Assembly (NCBI GenBank): GCA_038230735.1
Contig: JBBRMR010000017.1
Location: 1 to 64,000 of the forward strand
Direction: 5' to 3'
DNA length: 64,000 bases
Source of the DNA: Arcicella sp038230735
GTDB taxonomy: Bacteria; Bacteroidota; Bacteroidia; Cytophagales; Spirosomataceae
Shown here: in pieces, positions 37,901 to 46,021 of the stretch
Layout: each line of letters begins with the position of its first letter
Position numbering within the stretch: the first letter of the stretch is position 1
The notes under the pieces: model-generated
What the model was told of the DNA's origin: nothing
The model's database searches: none
The model's input: the letters and a program-made list of their open reading frames with translations, nothing else
Made by a program: the position numbers and the translations under genes

Positions 37901-38215
37901 TTCCGAAAGTGCCAAATTGATTACGGTACGATTTCCAACCTTTTCTTGAGCCATAAGCATACCTACGGAGGTAAAAATAAGGACATCATCTGCTCCAGAA
38001 ACATTTATTTTGTAGTTACCTTTTTGGTCTGTTGTAGTGCCTTTATTTGTCCCTTTAATAAGGACACTTACGCCAGGGATACCATCATTATTAGCATCAC
38101 GAACTACACCAGTTATGATTTGAGCAAATAAAGAAGTTTGCGAGGTAACTAAAATCAGCAAAAGTAACTTTCTAATCTTACCTTTAGATTTTAATAAATA
38201 GTAATTTTTTTCCAT
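34946..38215 (-). CDS. SusC/RagA-type TonB-dependent transporter
   Basis: 22-strand outer-membrane barrel that imports nutrients delivered by the SusD partner, powered by TonB. After the signal (ending SLFAQ) comes a carboxypeptidase-like domain (GVVRDANNDGIPGVSV). It is followed by the plug with RGANTISGSSQPLIILDGIP and the SusC signature around ILKGAAAAALWGSRAANGV, then the barrel to the last strand ending VMFSVKINY. The length of 1089 is normal. An anti-sigma/sigma pair for induction is not adjacent. Confidence 0.94.
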   Translation of the reverse strand: MEKNYYLLKSKGKIRKLLLLILVTSQTSLFAQIITGVVRDANNDGIPGVSVLIKGTNKGTTTDQKGNYKINVSGADDVLIFTSVGMLMAQEKVGNRTVINLALSEEVKSLDMVVVTALGFTENRDKQGSSSSKVDPNSVVRSGESGLLQGLAGKASGVRITRSTGDPGAGSNIQIRGANTISGSSQPLIILDGIPISNANSLGFGSSATGVGVAQQSRLNDINSSDIESIQILKGAAAAALWGSRAANGVMVVTTKSGKSGRIQVSYGVNYSIDEINARHPMQNSFGQGSNGLYNPTATNSWGDKIANRSGAADSVITNGERFIGDITGKSYYPIARRANGIYTKNDKSDFVDKNFNAIFGKGSYVEHSLTISAGNEKSNTFFSLNDLNQKGIISSGSDYRRSSIRLNNEMSIGKLLKLKTKANYILTTSNRIQQNSNVSGLYLGLLRTPVDFDNTDYKGIYYDAFNAPTSLRHRSYRRYLGSDINPQFNNPLWTILEQQAPNTVNRFVVSSEVVLMPTNWLDFTVRGGVDGSADTRQYLFPVGSAGADRAFGSYQQETINETETNLDVIGRAQKQLTNDLSGVLIVGFNVNNRKRTNLYGQSRNFVVNTNLNNFVNAGSSSASNSTLNIGSNRAYSTLSADFKNQFTLNASGAVEAASTITGSFFYPSIDGAWRFNKLGFLKDKNWLSLAKLRASWGQVGVRPSAYRFSTVYESVAYSTYDDPLDPAFFGGGYRLDNSKGNNNLRPEIKTEWELGTDFRFFENRLSISSSYYNSIIRDILLDVGRNPSSGFTSQYANAGTMTNEGWEVDFKLEFLRKNDLSLNLYGNANQNINKVVSLQGTKTIDLTGQSVSSRAVEGYPLGTLWGPRALRNENGNYVLDANGYPQIDIEQGVLGNPNPVWRGGLGFSANYKGLNLNVLFETSQGGSISQGTKSVLYNFGTHADVGNEVTLTKEMKNVAGRVYSSGSIVRGNIGNFGGGDVILDEAWYTTRGAGLGASAIREFFVGDATWTRLRELSLNYTLKSDWFKKNTKLSSIQFGVTGRNLFLWSSIVGFDPEVNQAGVSNGFGIEYFTNPSTRSVMFSVKINY

Positions 38216-38686
38216 ATTCGTAATTGAGTGATTATATATTAATAAATGATTAAAAATGAATTATAGTAGGGTTGAATAAGGGAAATAAATTTATTTTTAA
38301 GGATGATGTGAAGAGATAATTAATGGCATTCATTATGATAAATACTTCATGGTGAGCAAATTAAAATGTAACACCACCTTACAACTCATATTGTTTTAAA
38401 TAAAAATAAATAATGATTAAATTCCCTTAGACTAACTAATTTGGTGGTGGGGGGGGTGTGTGAGCAAAAGAAATCTGGCGAATATTTGTTTTGTGACAAT
38501 CAAAAACCGCCAAGAATGTTTCCTATTAAAAGAAAACATAGTAAAAGTAGCAAGAAATTAGAAAATAATAATCATGGTGATAAAATTATCTATTTACCTA
38601 TTGATAAAATTACTTACGAATTAAAATAGCGTTGGATTATGTGTCTCAGAGAAACTCAACCTCAGTTTCCTGCGTAACCTCAGTCA
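38216..38686. other. intergenic stretch, no intact gene
   Basis: AT-rich spacer upstream of susC containing a short guanine tract near 38441-38456. A 62-codon frame at 38441-38629 has no recognisable domain and is not supported as a gene. The region probably includes the susC promoter and the lost 5' part of the reverse transcriptase gene. Confidence 0.5.
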
Positions 38687-39145
38687 GTAACACGGATATT
38701 TTCAAAATTCGATTTTTCTTCACACGTACAAGGAATTATAAAAGGCAGAAGCTACGTTACAAATGCAAAAGCACATTTAGGGAACTTATACAAATTTCAA
38801 ATGGATATTGTTAGTTTTTTAGTTTTGTTACAAATAAAGCCGTTTACAGTGGGTTAGTCGAACAAGATTTTTCTCCGAAGGTATCTCATTATATTACACA
38901 ATTGACTACATAAAAAGGACATTTGCCACAAGGTACTCCAACGAGTTCATATTTAGCAAACATTGTAGAATTGGGATTTGATGAGAAACTATTGGAAGTA
39001 TGCAATGAAAATAATATTACTTATAATCGCTATGTAGATGATTTAACATTTTCAGTAAAACAGGATTTTCAAGAGTTAATTATGAGGTTTATTGGAAGTA
39101 TTAAAGAAAAATTAAGTGTCTTAATTGTAAAAAATAAGGCGGAGG
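38687..39145 (+). pseudogene. decayed retron-type reverse transcriptase
   Basis: Two linked frames give an obvious reverse transcriptase. Frame one encodes HVQGIIKGRSYVTNAKAH and QMDIVSF, the RT motifs before and at the first catalytic Asp. After a 1-base loss in the T-run 38815-38820, the next frame continues NKAVYSGLVEQDFSPK. After a TAA at 38911-38913 comes LPQGTPTSSYLANI and YNRYVDDLTFS, the YxDD active site. The N-terminus and the thumb/C-terminus are missing. It sits between susC and uvrB. The motif style (NAxxH, PQGTPTS, YVDDLTFS) fits retron-type enzymes, but no msr/msd RNA was recognised. Confidence 0.82.
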
Positions 39146-39171
39146 CTCAATCAAAAAAATCTAAACAGAAA

Positions 39172-39194
39172 TCCAGTTTTGAGACTGGATTTTT
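39172..39194. terminator. uvrB terminator hairpin
   Basis: ATCCAGT and ACTGGAT pair around a short loop directly beyond the uvrB stop. The plus-strand side has a T-run and the minus-strand side is T-rich, so it may act both ways. Confidence 0.65.
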
Positions 39195-39195
39195 A

Positions 39196-41226
39196 TTATT
39201 TCCCTTCCATCAACTTCTTTAACCCCAACATTTCATCTCTCAATCTCGCAGCGTTCATGAAGTCTAATTCTTTGGCGGCTTTTTCCATGTCGAACTGTAC
39301 TTTTTTGATTTGTTTTGCCAGTTCGTCCTTCGTCATATATGCCACCACGGGGTCGGCTGCCATTTGCAATTCTTGTGGCTCGGTGTAATATTGGACGTTT
39401 CTGAGTGGTTTGCCCATCACATCGGCAATGGATGTTTGCTCCAAAATCTTCTCTTTCGATTTCAAAATGGTCTTGGGCGTAATGCCGTTTGCCACATTAT
39501 ATTCCATCTGAATTGCCCTCCGTCGGTTGGTTTCGTCAATGGCTTTTGCCATCGAACCCGTCATGCGGTCGGCGTACATCAAAACCTTGCCTCGGTCGTT
39601 TCGGGCAGCCCGTCCAATCGTCTGAATCAACGAGCGAATATCTCGAAGAAAACCCTCTTTGTCGGCATCCATAATGGCAACTAAGGAAACCTCGGGTAAG
39701 TCCAAACCTTCCCGTAAGAGGTTAACGCCCACCAAGACATCAAACACGCCTAAACGTAATTCTCGCAGGATTTCGATGCGTTCCAAAGTTTTTACCTCCG
39801 AATGAATATAGCGGCATTTGATACCCACTTTATCCAAATATTTAGATAATTCCTCCGCCATTCTTTTGGTCAAAGTCGTTATCAAAACTCGCTCTTGTAG
39901 TTGAATTCGCTCGTGGATTTCTTCCAATAAATCATCAATTTGATTGAGACTTGGACGCACTTCTATTTCAGGGTCTAATAGTCCCGTTGGGCGGATAACT
40001 TGCTCAACCACAACGCCTTCCGAACGCCTTAATTCATAATCTGCGGGGGTTGCCGACACATAAACGGTCTGCCCCGTGATGTTTTCAAACTCTTGGAAAG
40101 TCAGTGGACGATTGTCCATCGCTGAGGGCAAACGGAAACCATAATCCACCAAAGCTTCCTTTCGGGAACGGTCGCCTCCCCACATGGCTTTTATTTGGGG
40201 CATCGTGGCGTGGCTTTCATCGACCACCAAGAGGAAATCTTCGGGGAAAAAGTCTAAAAGACAGAAGGGTCGCTGACCAGGTTTTCGTTGGTCAAAATAG
40301 CGTGAATAGTTTTCAATTCCCGAGCAATAGCCTAATTCTCGCATCATTTCCATATCAAATTCCGTGCGTTGTTTGATGCGGTCGGCTTCTAACAAACGAC
40401 TTTCCGATTCAAAGAATTTTATCTGTGAAACCAAATCGTCTTGAATGAAATTGATGGCATTATTCAACACATCACGCCCCGTTACGAAAAGATTGGCGGG
40501 GAAAATGGCAATCATTTTTTCATCCGATTGCTTTTTTCCCGTGGCGGGGTCAATGCGTTGAATGGCTTCAATTTCATCGCCAAAGAAAATAATCCGATAG
40601 CCAAACTCAGCGTAAGGTAAATTTATATCAACGGTATCACCTTTCACTCTGAATGTTCCACGGGTGAATTCTACTTCGGTTCGGGAATAAAGAATTTCTA
40701 CTAAACGAAAGAGGAATTGATTGCGAGAGATGATTTCACCAACCCCAAAACGAAGAATACTTTTACGATATTCCTCGGGGTTTCCCATACCGTAAATACA
40801 CGAAACAGAGGCAATTACAATAATATCCCTTCGTCCCGACATTAAGGAAGAAGTCGTGGAAAGCCTCAATTTATCAATCTCTTCGTTGATGGCAAGGTCT
40901 TTTTCGATGTATGTATTGGTGGACGCAATGAAGGCTTCGGGCTGGTAATAATCGTAATAAGAAACGAAATATTCCACCGCATTTTCAGGAAAAAACTGTT
41001 TGAATTCTCCGTACAATTGAGCGGCAAGGGTTTTGTTATGACTCAAAACCAAAGTAGGGCGATTGATTTGCTGTATCATATTCGCAACTGTAAAAGTCTT
41101 TCCCGAACCCGTAACCCCCAAAAGTGTTTGGGCTTCTTCCCCTTTTTGAATGCCCTCCACCAACTGGGCAATCGCTTGTGGTTGGTCGCCTGTGGGTTTA
41201 TATTCTGATGTTAATTTGAAATCCAT
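39196..41226 (-). CDS. uvrB: UvrB, excinuclease ABC subunit B
   Basis: DNA-damage verifying helicase-like protein loaded by UvrA, which then recruits UvrC for incision. Walker A is GVTGSGKTF near residue 40, and the beta-hairpin region YYDYYQPEAFIAST follows near 95. Motif II is VVDESHATMPQ, the helicase C-terminal motifs include VGVNLLREGLDLPEV and IGRAARN, and the C-terminal UVR motif is at about 635-670. Length is 676. UvrA is encoded 24 kb away on the other strand; uvrC is not in the window. Confidence 0.97.
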   Translation of the reverse strand: MDFKLTSEYKPTGDQPQAIAQLVEGIQKGEEAQTLLGVTGSGKTFTVANMIQQINRPTLVLSHNKTLAAQLYGEFKQFFPENAVEYFVSYYDYYQPEAFIASTNTYIEKDLAINEEIDKLRLSTTSSLMSGRRDIIVIASVSCIYGMGNPEEYRKSILRFGVGEIISRNQFLFRLVEILYSRTEVEFTRGTFRVKGDTVDINLPYAEFGYRIIFFGDEIEAIQRIDPATGKKQSDEKMIAIFPANLFVTGRDVLNNAINFIQDDLVSQIKFFESESRLLEADRIKQRTEFDMEMMRELGYCSGIENYSRYFDQRKPGQRPFCLLDFFPEDFLLVVDESHATMPQIKAMWGGDRSRKEALVDYGFRLPSAMDNRPLTFQEFENITGQTVYVSATPADYELRRSEGVVVEQVIRPTGLLDPEIEVRPSLNQIDDLLEEIHERIQLQERVLITTLTKRMAEELSKYLDKVGIKCRYIHSEVKTLERIEILRELRLGVFDVLVGVNLLREGLDLPEVSLVAIMDADKEGFLRDIRSLIQTIGRAARNDRGKVLMYADRMTGSMAKAIDETNRRRAIQMEYNVANGITPKTILKSKEKILEQTSIADVMGKPLRNVQYYTEPQELQMAADPVVAYMTKDELAKQIKKVQFDMEKAAKELDFMNAARLRDEMLGLKKLMEGK

Positions 41227-41238
41227 TATTGAAATTTT

Positions 41239-41267
41239 GTAAAGAGTAAAGATAAGGAATAATTAAG
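41239..41267. repeat. short heptamer repeat upstream of uvrB
   Basis: GTAAAGA occurs twice in tandem at 41239-41252, followed by degenerate units. It ends 12 bp upstream of the uvrB start on the minus strand. The stretch AAGGAATAATTAA that follows is also found near 48308. Confidence 0.45.
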
Positions 41268-41350
41268 GGAATTCACAGTACCCCATTAGGCAGGTTTTTA
41301 GGGATTTGGTCATAAAAAAAGAGCTAAACTTTGAAGTATAACTCTGGTTT

Positions 41351-41370
41351 TTAACCCTTGTGAGGGTTAA
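41351..41370. other. small hairpin after the K+ channel gene
   Basis: TTAACCCT-TGTG-AGGGTTAA is a perfect 8-bp inverted repeat with no T-run on either side. It may mark a transcript end, but the evidence is weak. Confidence 0.4.
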
Positions 41371-41384
41371 TTCGCAAAAATACA

Positions 41385-42392
41385 TCATCCCCCTTTCTCC
41401 TCAGGCAAATACTCACTCACCAGCGGAGCATCGTGAATATCTGAAAGTTTAGCTAAATCTAAATTTACCATCCCCGAACCTATTTTATCACTAAACATGG
41501 GCGAAAATTTTGCCCCAAAAACTATCTCTCTAATGTGATAAGATGAACGAGAATGAACGGTTTGGTTGAAAGTGTCTTCGGTAGCTTTTATTAAAATCAG
41601 AAACTCGGTATCTTGTTCAATTAATTGCTCTTGACTGATACCAAACATGGGGCTTTCCTCAGTAATGGCATGAACTATTGTCCAGTTAGTTGGAAAAAAA
41701 TTTACTTTATTTCGTTCTAAATTAAGTCCTTTATATTGTCGTACTGATTTTCCATTTGGTTGTATTTCCAAGGAAGCCATGATTACTTCCACCTGAATAT
41801 CAATTAGTTGATTGTCTCTTTCGTTCACGACTCTGAACATAAAACCTGTGATGTCGAGGTAAGGGGCAATGACCGCTTTGTCGGAATATTTAATGCGGGC
41901 AACTGGTCTTGAAAAACGCCCGTACAGCAAACCCGTAGCTAAGGCAAAGAGCATTAAACCAAGTAAAGACTCAATGGCAGCCACCGAACTCGCTCCCATA
42001 CCCACGGGAGCAATACGTCCATAACCAACCGTAGTGAGCGTTTGGGAGGAGAAAAAGAAGGCATCCATAAATCTATTGCCAGGTGAAGAGAGGTCTGAAC
42101 CTTGCAGATTTTCAACACCAACTAATTCATAGATTCCCGCAAAAATAAAGTTTAAGGTAACGTAAAAGGCAACAATTAGCCACAGGAAACGCCTCCAAGA
42201 GCAAGTAATTAAGCGATGAAAAAGATTTAAACGACTCCAAAAATTGCCTCCTTCCCGCTCAACATTGAAACTTCCATCACGATTCAGTAATCGAGTGTCG
42301 GGGTCATTGATTTGTGTACCAAAGCCTAAATCTCGCCGTTTTTGTTCGGCTTCAACTAATTTATCTTTCTTTTCTTTTCTTAAAGATGTCAT
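41385..42392 (-). CDS. inward-rectifier-type potassium channel (KirBac)
   Basis: Tetrameric inner-membrane K+ channel, 335 residues. Two membrane helices flank the pore loop with selectivity filter TVGYG (in QTLTTVGYGRIAP), near residues 70-150. The C-terminal half is the immunoglobulin-like cytoplasmic domain typical of Kir channels (KYSDKAVIAPY onwards, with MFRVVNERDNQ). The order of parts and the length match bacterial Kir homologues. It stands alone between uvrB and a thioredoxin-like gene. Confidence 0.92.
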   Translation of the reverse strand: MTSLRKEKKDKLVEAEQKRRDLGFGTQINDPDTRLLNRDGSFNVEREGGNFWSRLNLFHRLITCSWRRFLWLIVAFYVTLNFIFAGIYELVGVENLQGSDLSSPGNRFMDAFFFSSQTLTTVGYGRIAPVGMGASSVAAIESLLGLMLFALATGLLYGRFSRPVARIKYSDKAVIAPYLDITGFMFRVVNERDNQLIDIQVEVIMASLEIQPNGKSVRQYKGLNLERNKVNFFPTNWTIVHAITEESPMFGISQEQLIEQDTEFLILIKATEDTFNQTVHSRSSYHIREIVFGAKFSPMFSDKIGSGMVNLDLAKLSDIHDAPLVSEYLPEEKGG

Positions 42393-42421
42393 GTTTTAAA
42401 ATAGTGAATGAGCAATCACTT

Positions 42422-42482
42422 GATTTACGATTTACGAACCTGCAAATATTGGTAAATTGAATCATTCATAAATCGTAAATTT
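42422..42482. repeat. GATTTAC heptamer hairpin
   Basis: GATTTAC twice in tandem (42422-42435) faces the complementary CATAAATCGTAAATT at 42468-42482. It lies between divergent kir and the thioredoxin-like gene. Confidence 0.6.
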
Positions 42483-42589
42483 GTTTATAATTAACCTTTT
42501 TATGATGATTTTCGTTTCAATACGAATATTTTCAGAACATAGTTTTCAGAAATAATTCATATTGACGTAAAAACAAATTGAAAATGAAT

Positions 42590-42597
42590 TATTTTTG
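42590..42597 (+). promoter_or_regulatory. candidate -7 element
   Basis: TATTTTTG fits TAnnTTTG and lies 69 bp upstream of the thioredoxin-like start. No -33 match was found, so confidence is low. Confidence 0.35.
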
Positions 42598-42665
42598 TTC
42601 AAGTGTACGTTTAAAGAATAGTAAATTCTTGATAATCAGCTCATCAAACATAATCATTAATCAAT

Positions 42666-43214
42666 ATGAGAAATTTCTTCTTAACCTTAATATTCGTTTC
42701 AATAATCTTTATTAGCAAAGCACAAGTTACAGCCGACTTGCACGCTGGACAAAAAATTGAGTGGATGACTCTGGAGCAAGCCTTTGCCGCAACCCAAAAA
42801 GAACCCCGCAAAATCATGGTGGATGTTTATACAGGCTGGTGTGGTTGGTGCAAGGTAATGGATCAAAAAACTTTTACGAATGACCGAGTGGCTGATTTTG
42901 TGAAAGAGAAATTTTATGCCGTAAAATTAGATGCTGAAATCAAAGATACCATCACGATAGGTACACAAAAATATATTTGGCAAAATGGTTATAATCAGGC
43001 AGGGGTGGCACTTTTGCAAGGGAAAATGTCGTTTCCAACCATCGTTTATTTAGACGAGAAATTCAACATGATTCAGCCCGTGCCAGGCTTTCAGGAGGCA
43101 CAACAATTTCACCAAGTAATCACGTTCTTTGGTGATAATCATTACAAAAAAGGTAATTGGGATAATTATCAGAAGGAGGTTTATCCTTTGCAGTATGCGG
43201 AGGGGAAAAAGTAG
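42666..43214 (+). CDS. exported thioredoxin-fold protein
   Basis: A 182-residue protein with a signal peptide ending SKAQ and a thioredoxin-like domain of the DUF255/thioredoxin_7 kind. The redox motif is TGWCGWCK with Cys59 and Cys62, followed by VMDQKTFTND and later MSFPTIVYLDE, which holds the cis-proline equivalent. It likely acts on disulfides in the periplasm. It is monocistronic; downstream lies a palindromic repeat and a bidirectional terminator. Confidence 0.87.
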   Translation: MRNFFLTLIFVSIIFISKAQVTADLHAGQKIEWMTLEQAFAATQKEPRKIMVDVYTGWCGWCKVMDQKTFTNDRVADFVKEKFYAVKLDAEIKDTITIGTQKYIWQNGYNQAGVALLQGKMSFPTIVYLDEKFNMIQPVPGFQEAQQFHQVITFFGDNHYKKGNWDNYQKEVYPLQYAEGKK

Positions 43215-43220
43215 CTCTCT

Positions 43221-43351
43221 ATTTGTCATTGCGAATCCGCTTTTTTGCGGATGAAGCAATCTGCGTGATTGATGAAATTGTGCTTCAAATCCTTTTCTCG
43301 TAAGCTAACAGATTGCTTCCCATGCAAAAAAGGCTGGTCGCAATGACAAAT
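43221..43351. repeat. GTCATTGCGA palindrome, full copy
   Basis: Two 43-base arms (43221-43263 and 43309-43351) pair with several mismatches. Both end in ATTTGTCATTGCGA or its complement and contain GAAGCAATCTG. A one-arm relic is at 22076-22117. It is similar in style to the GTCATTGCGA repeats seen in many bacterial genomes. Confidence 0.8.
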
Positions 43352-43370
43352 GGGCTGACAATGACAAAAT

Positions 43371-43404
43371 AAAATAGGTCTGTGTTTTCGCACAGACCTA
43401 TTTT
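43371..43404. terminator. bidirectional terminator
   Basis: AAAATAGGTCTGTG pairs perfectly with CACAGACCTATTTT around a 6-base loop; both sides have A/T tracts. It separates the thioredoxin-like and the 43452 genes. Confidence 0.85.
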
Positions 43405-43451
43405 TATGAAAAGATTTCAAAGGCACAAACCGTTTACCCTTCACCAATCCT

Positions 43452-44213
43452 TCAGAACTGACTCCCTTCAATATCCGAAACCGTTACGATATACTTCGAT
43501 TCATTATTTCCCAAACGCACTTTCAAGTGATAATTTCCACCCGCCAAATAATAGACTGGCTTCAAAACGCCCGTTTGAGTAGCTTCGCTATATTTATAGT
43601 CGCAAGGGATTCCCATTCCTGTATCAGTGGTCAAGATTGGTATCAATCTACTATCTGCCGTTTTGATGTGAATCACGTTATTTTCCTCCGTTTGAAGGCA
43701 TTTTACCAATTCCGCAGGAGCTTGCATAACTTCAACCGTCATTTTCACGGGAGCGTAAATAAACATTTTATCCGCTTCATCTTCCTCCATAATACGGTAA
43801 TATTTCGTGCCTGAATAAGACTGTGGGTCGATGAAAGTGTATAACATTTTTTCTTCTGGATTAGGCAAAACCAATATTTCTTTCAAATCATAAAACGTTT
43901 CTTTATCATGGCTAATTTGGATGATGTAACGCTTGGCTTGATGTCCGTTGGCACTTAGCCAAGTCAATTTCACCTTATAATTTTCATCCAAACCAATCTT
44001 GAACGAAATTTTTGAGTTACTCATCATCTTGATGGGTTCTGCAACGGAAGCCTTAAAAAATACTGGTTCAATGGATTTTTGTTCGTCAAATCCTTTGATA
44101 TACAGATACGAAATATCTTTGAGGGCTAATAACTTGAATGGTTTTGCGGGAATAGCAAAAGAGGAACTTATAGTAGTGGTTATAAGTACAATACAAGAAA
44201 TGATTTTTTTCAT
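43452..44213 (-). CDS. exported hypothetical protein
   Basis: A 253-residue protein with a signal peptide ending SSFA. The middle (about 75-160) looks like one immunoglobulin/fibronectin-type beta domain, with KVKLTWLSANGHQAKRYIIQ (a fibronectin-like strand pair) and GTKYYRIMEED. The end (AGGNYHLKVRLGNNESKYIV, partly quoted as GNYHLKVRLGNN) resembles the sorting-linked strands of Bacteroidota secreted proteins. No enzyme motif was found. The function is unknown. Confidence 0.6.
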   Translation of the reverse strand: MKKIISCIVLITTTISSSFAIPAKPFKLLALKDISYLYIKGFDEQKSIEPVFFKASVAEPIKMMSNSKISFKIGLDENYKVKLTWLSANGHQAKRYIIQISHDKETFYDLKEILVLPNPEEKMLYTFIDPQSYSGTKYYRIMEEDEADKMFIYAPVKMTVEVMQAPAELVKCLQTEENNVIHIKTADSRLIPILTTDTGMGIPCDYKYSEATQTGVLKPVYYLAGGNYHLKVRLGNNESKYIVTVSDIEGSQF

Positions 44214-44279
44214 CGGGTTATGTTATTTTTATGGGTATGTAGTTTTTTAGTATCAATATTTGTACCAAGATTTAGGGGT

Positions 44280-44394
44280 GAGGTGTGAGTATTGAGATAT
44301 GAGTAAAAAAATACGAAACCTTTATGCTGATGACAAGTTATTCTTGAAGAGTAAATGTAATTTCACTCCTCATACCTCAATACTGACAACTTTT
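44280..44394. repeat. GAG-heptamer hairpin in the glyA upstream region
   Basis: Four 7-base units of type GAGTATT/GAGATAT (44280-44307) face complementary units of type ATACCTC/AATACTG (44365-44385). AGTATTGAGATATGAG pairs with its near-exact complement. The gene-free stretch 44214-44518 holds only this repeat and AT-rich spacer that should include the glyA promoter. Confidence 0.7.
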
Positions 44395-44518
44395 TGCTTA
44401 TAATCTTTTTTCAAAGTATTTTTACTGAGAATTTCAATCACAATCAACGATTTTATAAGGATAAAAGGATTTTTTGTAAAATTCCAAAGTCCTTTCCAAA
44501 AAATTCAAGAATTACTCC

Positions 44519-45811
44519 ATGAAAACAGCAACTTTTACGCTCGAAAGAGACCTCGAAATTTTCAATTTGATTAATCAAGAAGCTCACCGTCAAGAGTATG
44601 GTTTGGAGTTGATTGCTTCAGAGAATTTTACCTCAAAACAAGTTATGGAAGCCCAAGGCTCCGTTTTGACCAATAAATATGCCGAAGGACTACCAGGCAA
44701 GCGTTATTATGGTGGTTGTGAGGTAGTTGACCAAGTTGAAAACATTGCTATTGACCGTGCCAAAGCTCTTTTTGGAGCATCATGGGCAAACGTTCAGCCA
44801 CACTCAGGAGCTCAGGCAAATGCGGCAGTCTTCCTTTCGTTTTTAAATCCTGGTGATAAAATTTTAGGTTTTAACCTCGCCCACGGAGGACACCTTTCGC
44901 ACGGTTCGCCCGTGAATTTTTCGGGAAAATATTTCCAGGCATTCTTCTATGGCGTTGAACAAGAAACGGGTTTGATTGATTGGGATAAAGTTGAAGCCAC
45001 CGCTTTGCAAGAAAAACCAAGATTGATTATCTGCGGAGCATCTGCCTATTCTCGTGATTGGGATTATGTCCGTTTACGTGCTATTGCCGATGAAATTGGA
45101 GCAATTTTGTTAGCCGATATTTCTCACCCATCGGCACTTATCGCCAAAGGTTTGTTGAATAATCCGATGCAACATTGCCATATTGTAACCACGACAACCC
45201 ACAAGACTTTGAGAGGTCCACGGGGCGGTTTGATTATGATGGGAAACGATTTTGTGAATCCATTTGGACAAACCACTTTGAAAGGCGAACTGAAAATGAT
45301 GTCGGCTTTATTGGACGGCGGCGTTTTCCCAGGCACCCAAGGTGGCCCCTTAGAACACGTAATTGCTGCCAAAGCCATTGCTTTTGGAGAAGCCATGACC
45401 GATGATTTCCAAGATTATGCCGAACAACTCCAACGCAATGCGAAAGTAATGGCACAGGGTTTTGTGGATAAAGGATATAAAATTATCTCGGGAGGAACAG
45501 ATAACCACTTGATGCTCATTGATTTACGCCCAAAAGGATTGACGGGTAAATTAGCAGAAAATACCTTAGTAAAAGCCGACATTACCATTAACAAAAACAT
45601 GGTTCCGTTTGACGATAAATCACCATTCGTAACATCGGGTATGCGTGTGGGAACAGCCGCCATGACTACCCGTGGTATGAAAGAAGCTGAAATGTTGCAC
45701 ATTGTGGAGTTGATTGACAGCGTTTTGATGAACCACGATAATGAAACATTTATCGGTTCAGTAAAATCAGAAATCAACAAATGGATGGAAGCGTTTCCTT
45801 TGTATGTGTAG
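44519..45811 (+). CDS. glyA: serine hydroxymethyltransferase
   Basis: Cytosolic PLP enzyme interconverting serine and glycine with tetrahydrofolate, the main source of one-carbon units. Clear motifs include ELIASENFTS, KYAEGLPGKRYYGG, GAQANAAV and the PLP-lysine segment TTTTHKTLRGPRGG (Lys about 229). FVTSGMRVGTAAMTTRG lies near the C-terminus. Length 430 is normal. A weak terminator hairpin is at 45938-45964. Confidence 0.97.
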   Translation: MKTATFTLERDLEIFNLINQEAHRQEYGLELIASENFTSKQVMEAQGSVLTNKYAEGLPGKRYYGGCEVVDQVENIAIDRAKALFGASWANVQPHSGAQANAAVFLSFLNPGDKILGFNLAHGGHLSHGSPVNFSGKYFQAFFYGVEQETGLIDWDKVEATALQEKPRLIICGASAYSRDWDYVRLRAIADEIGAILLADISHPSALIAKGLLNNPMQHCHIVTTTTHKTLRGPRGGLIMMGNDFVNPFGQTTLKGELKMMSALLDGGVFPGTQGGPLEHVIAAKAIAFGEAMTDDFQDYAEQLQRNAKVMAQGFVDKGYKIISGGTDNHLMLIDLRPKGLTGKLAENTLVKADITINKNMVPFDDKSPFVTSGMRVGTAAMTTRGMKEAEMLHIVELIDSVLMNHDNETFIGSVKSEINKWMEAFPLYV

Positions 45812-45818
45812 AGAAAAA

Positions 45819-45853
45819 GGGGTTAGGTTTTGAGTGTTAGGGGTTAGTTGTGC
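45819..45853. repeat. G-rich heptamer array after glyA
   Basis: Five consecutive 7-base units of type GGGGTTA, in exact 7-base register, begin 8 bp after the glyA stop. GGGGTTA itself appears as the first and fourth unit. The same word is used at 23372-23399. Confidence 0.65.
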
Positions 45854-45937
45854 ATGACGAATTTACTATCAAAACACTAATTATGTTTTTGGTAAATTAT
45901 CTAATTTTAAAAAAGTGCTTATTATTCGAAAATACGA

Positions 45938-45964
45938 GCCTCTGCAAATTGATTTTGCGGAGGC
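45938..45964 (+). terminator. weak terminator after glyA
   Basis: GCCTCTGCAA and TTGCGGAGGC form a 10-bp stem with one G-T pair, followed by a short T-rich stretch. Confidence 0.55.
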
Positions 45965-46021
45965 TTATTTGTATATTTGGAGTATTACTTTACTTTTAAA
46001 TAATTATCTAACTACTATAAA

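Noticed and set aside
38441..38629. 62-codon frame upstream of the reverse transcriptase as its N-terminus
   Set aside because: No RT motif is visible in it and it is not in a continuous frame with the RT part.
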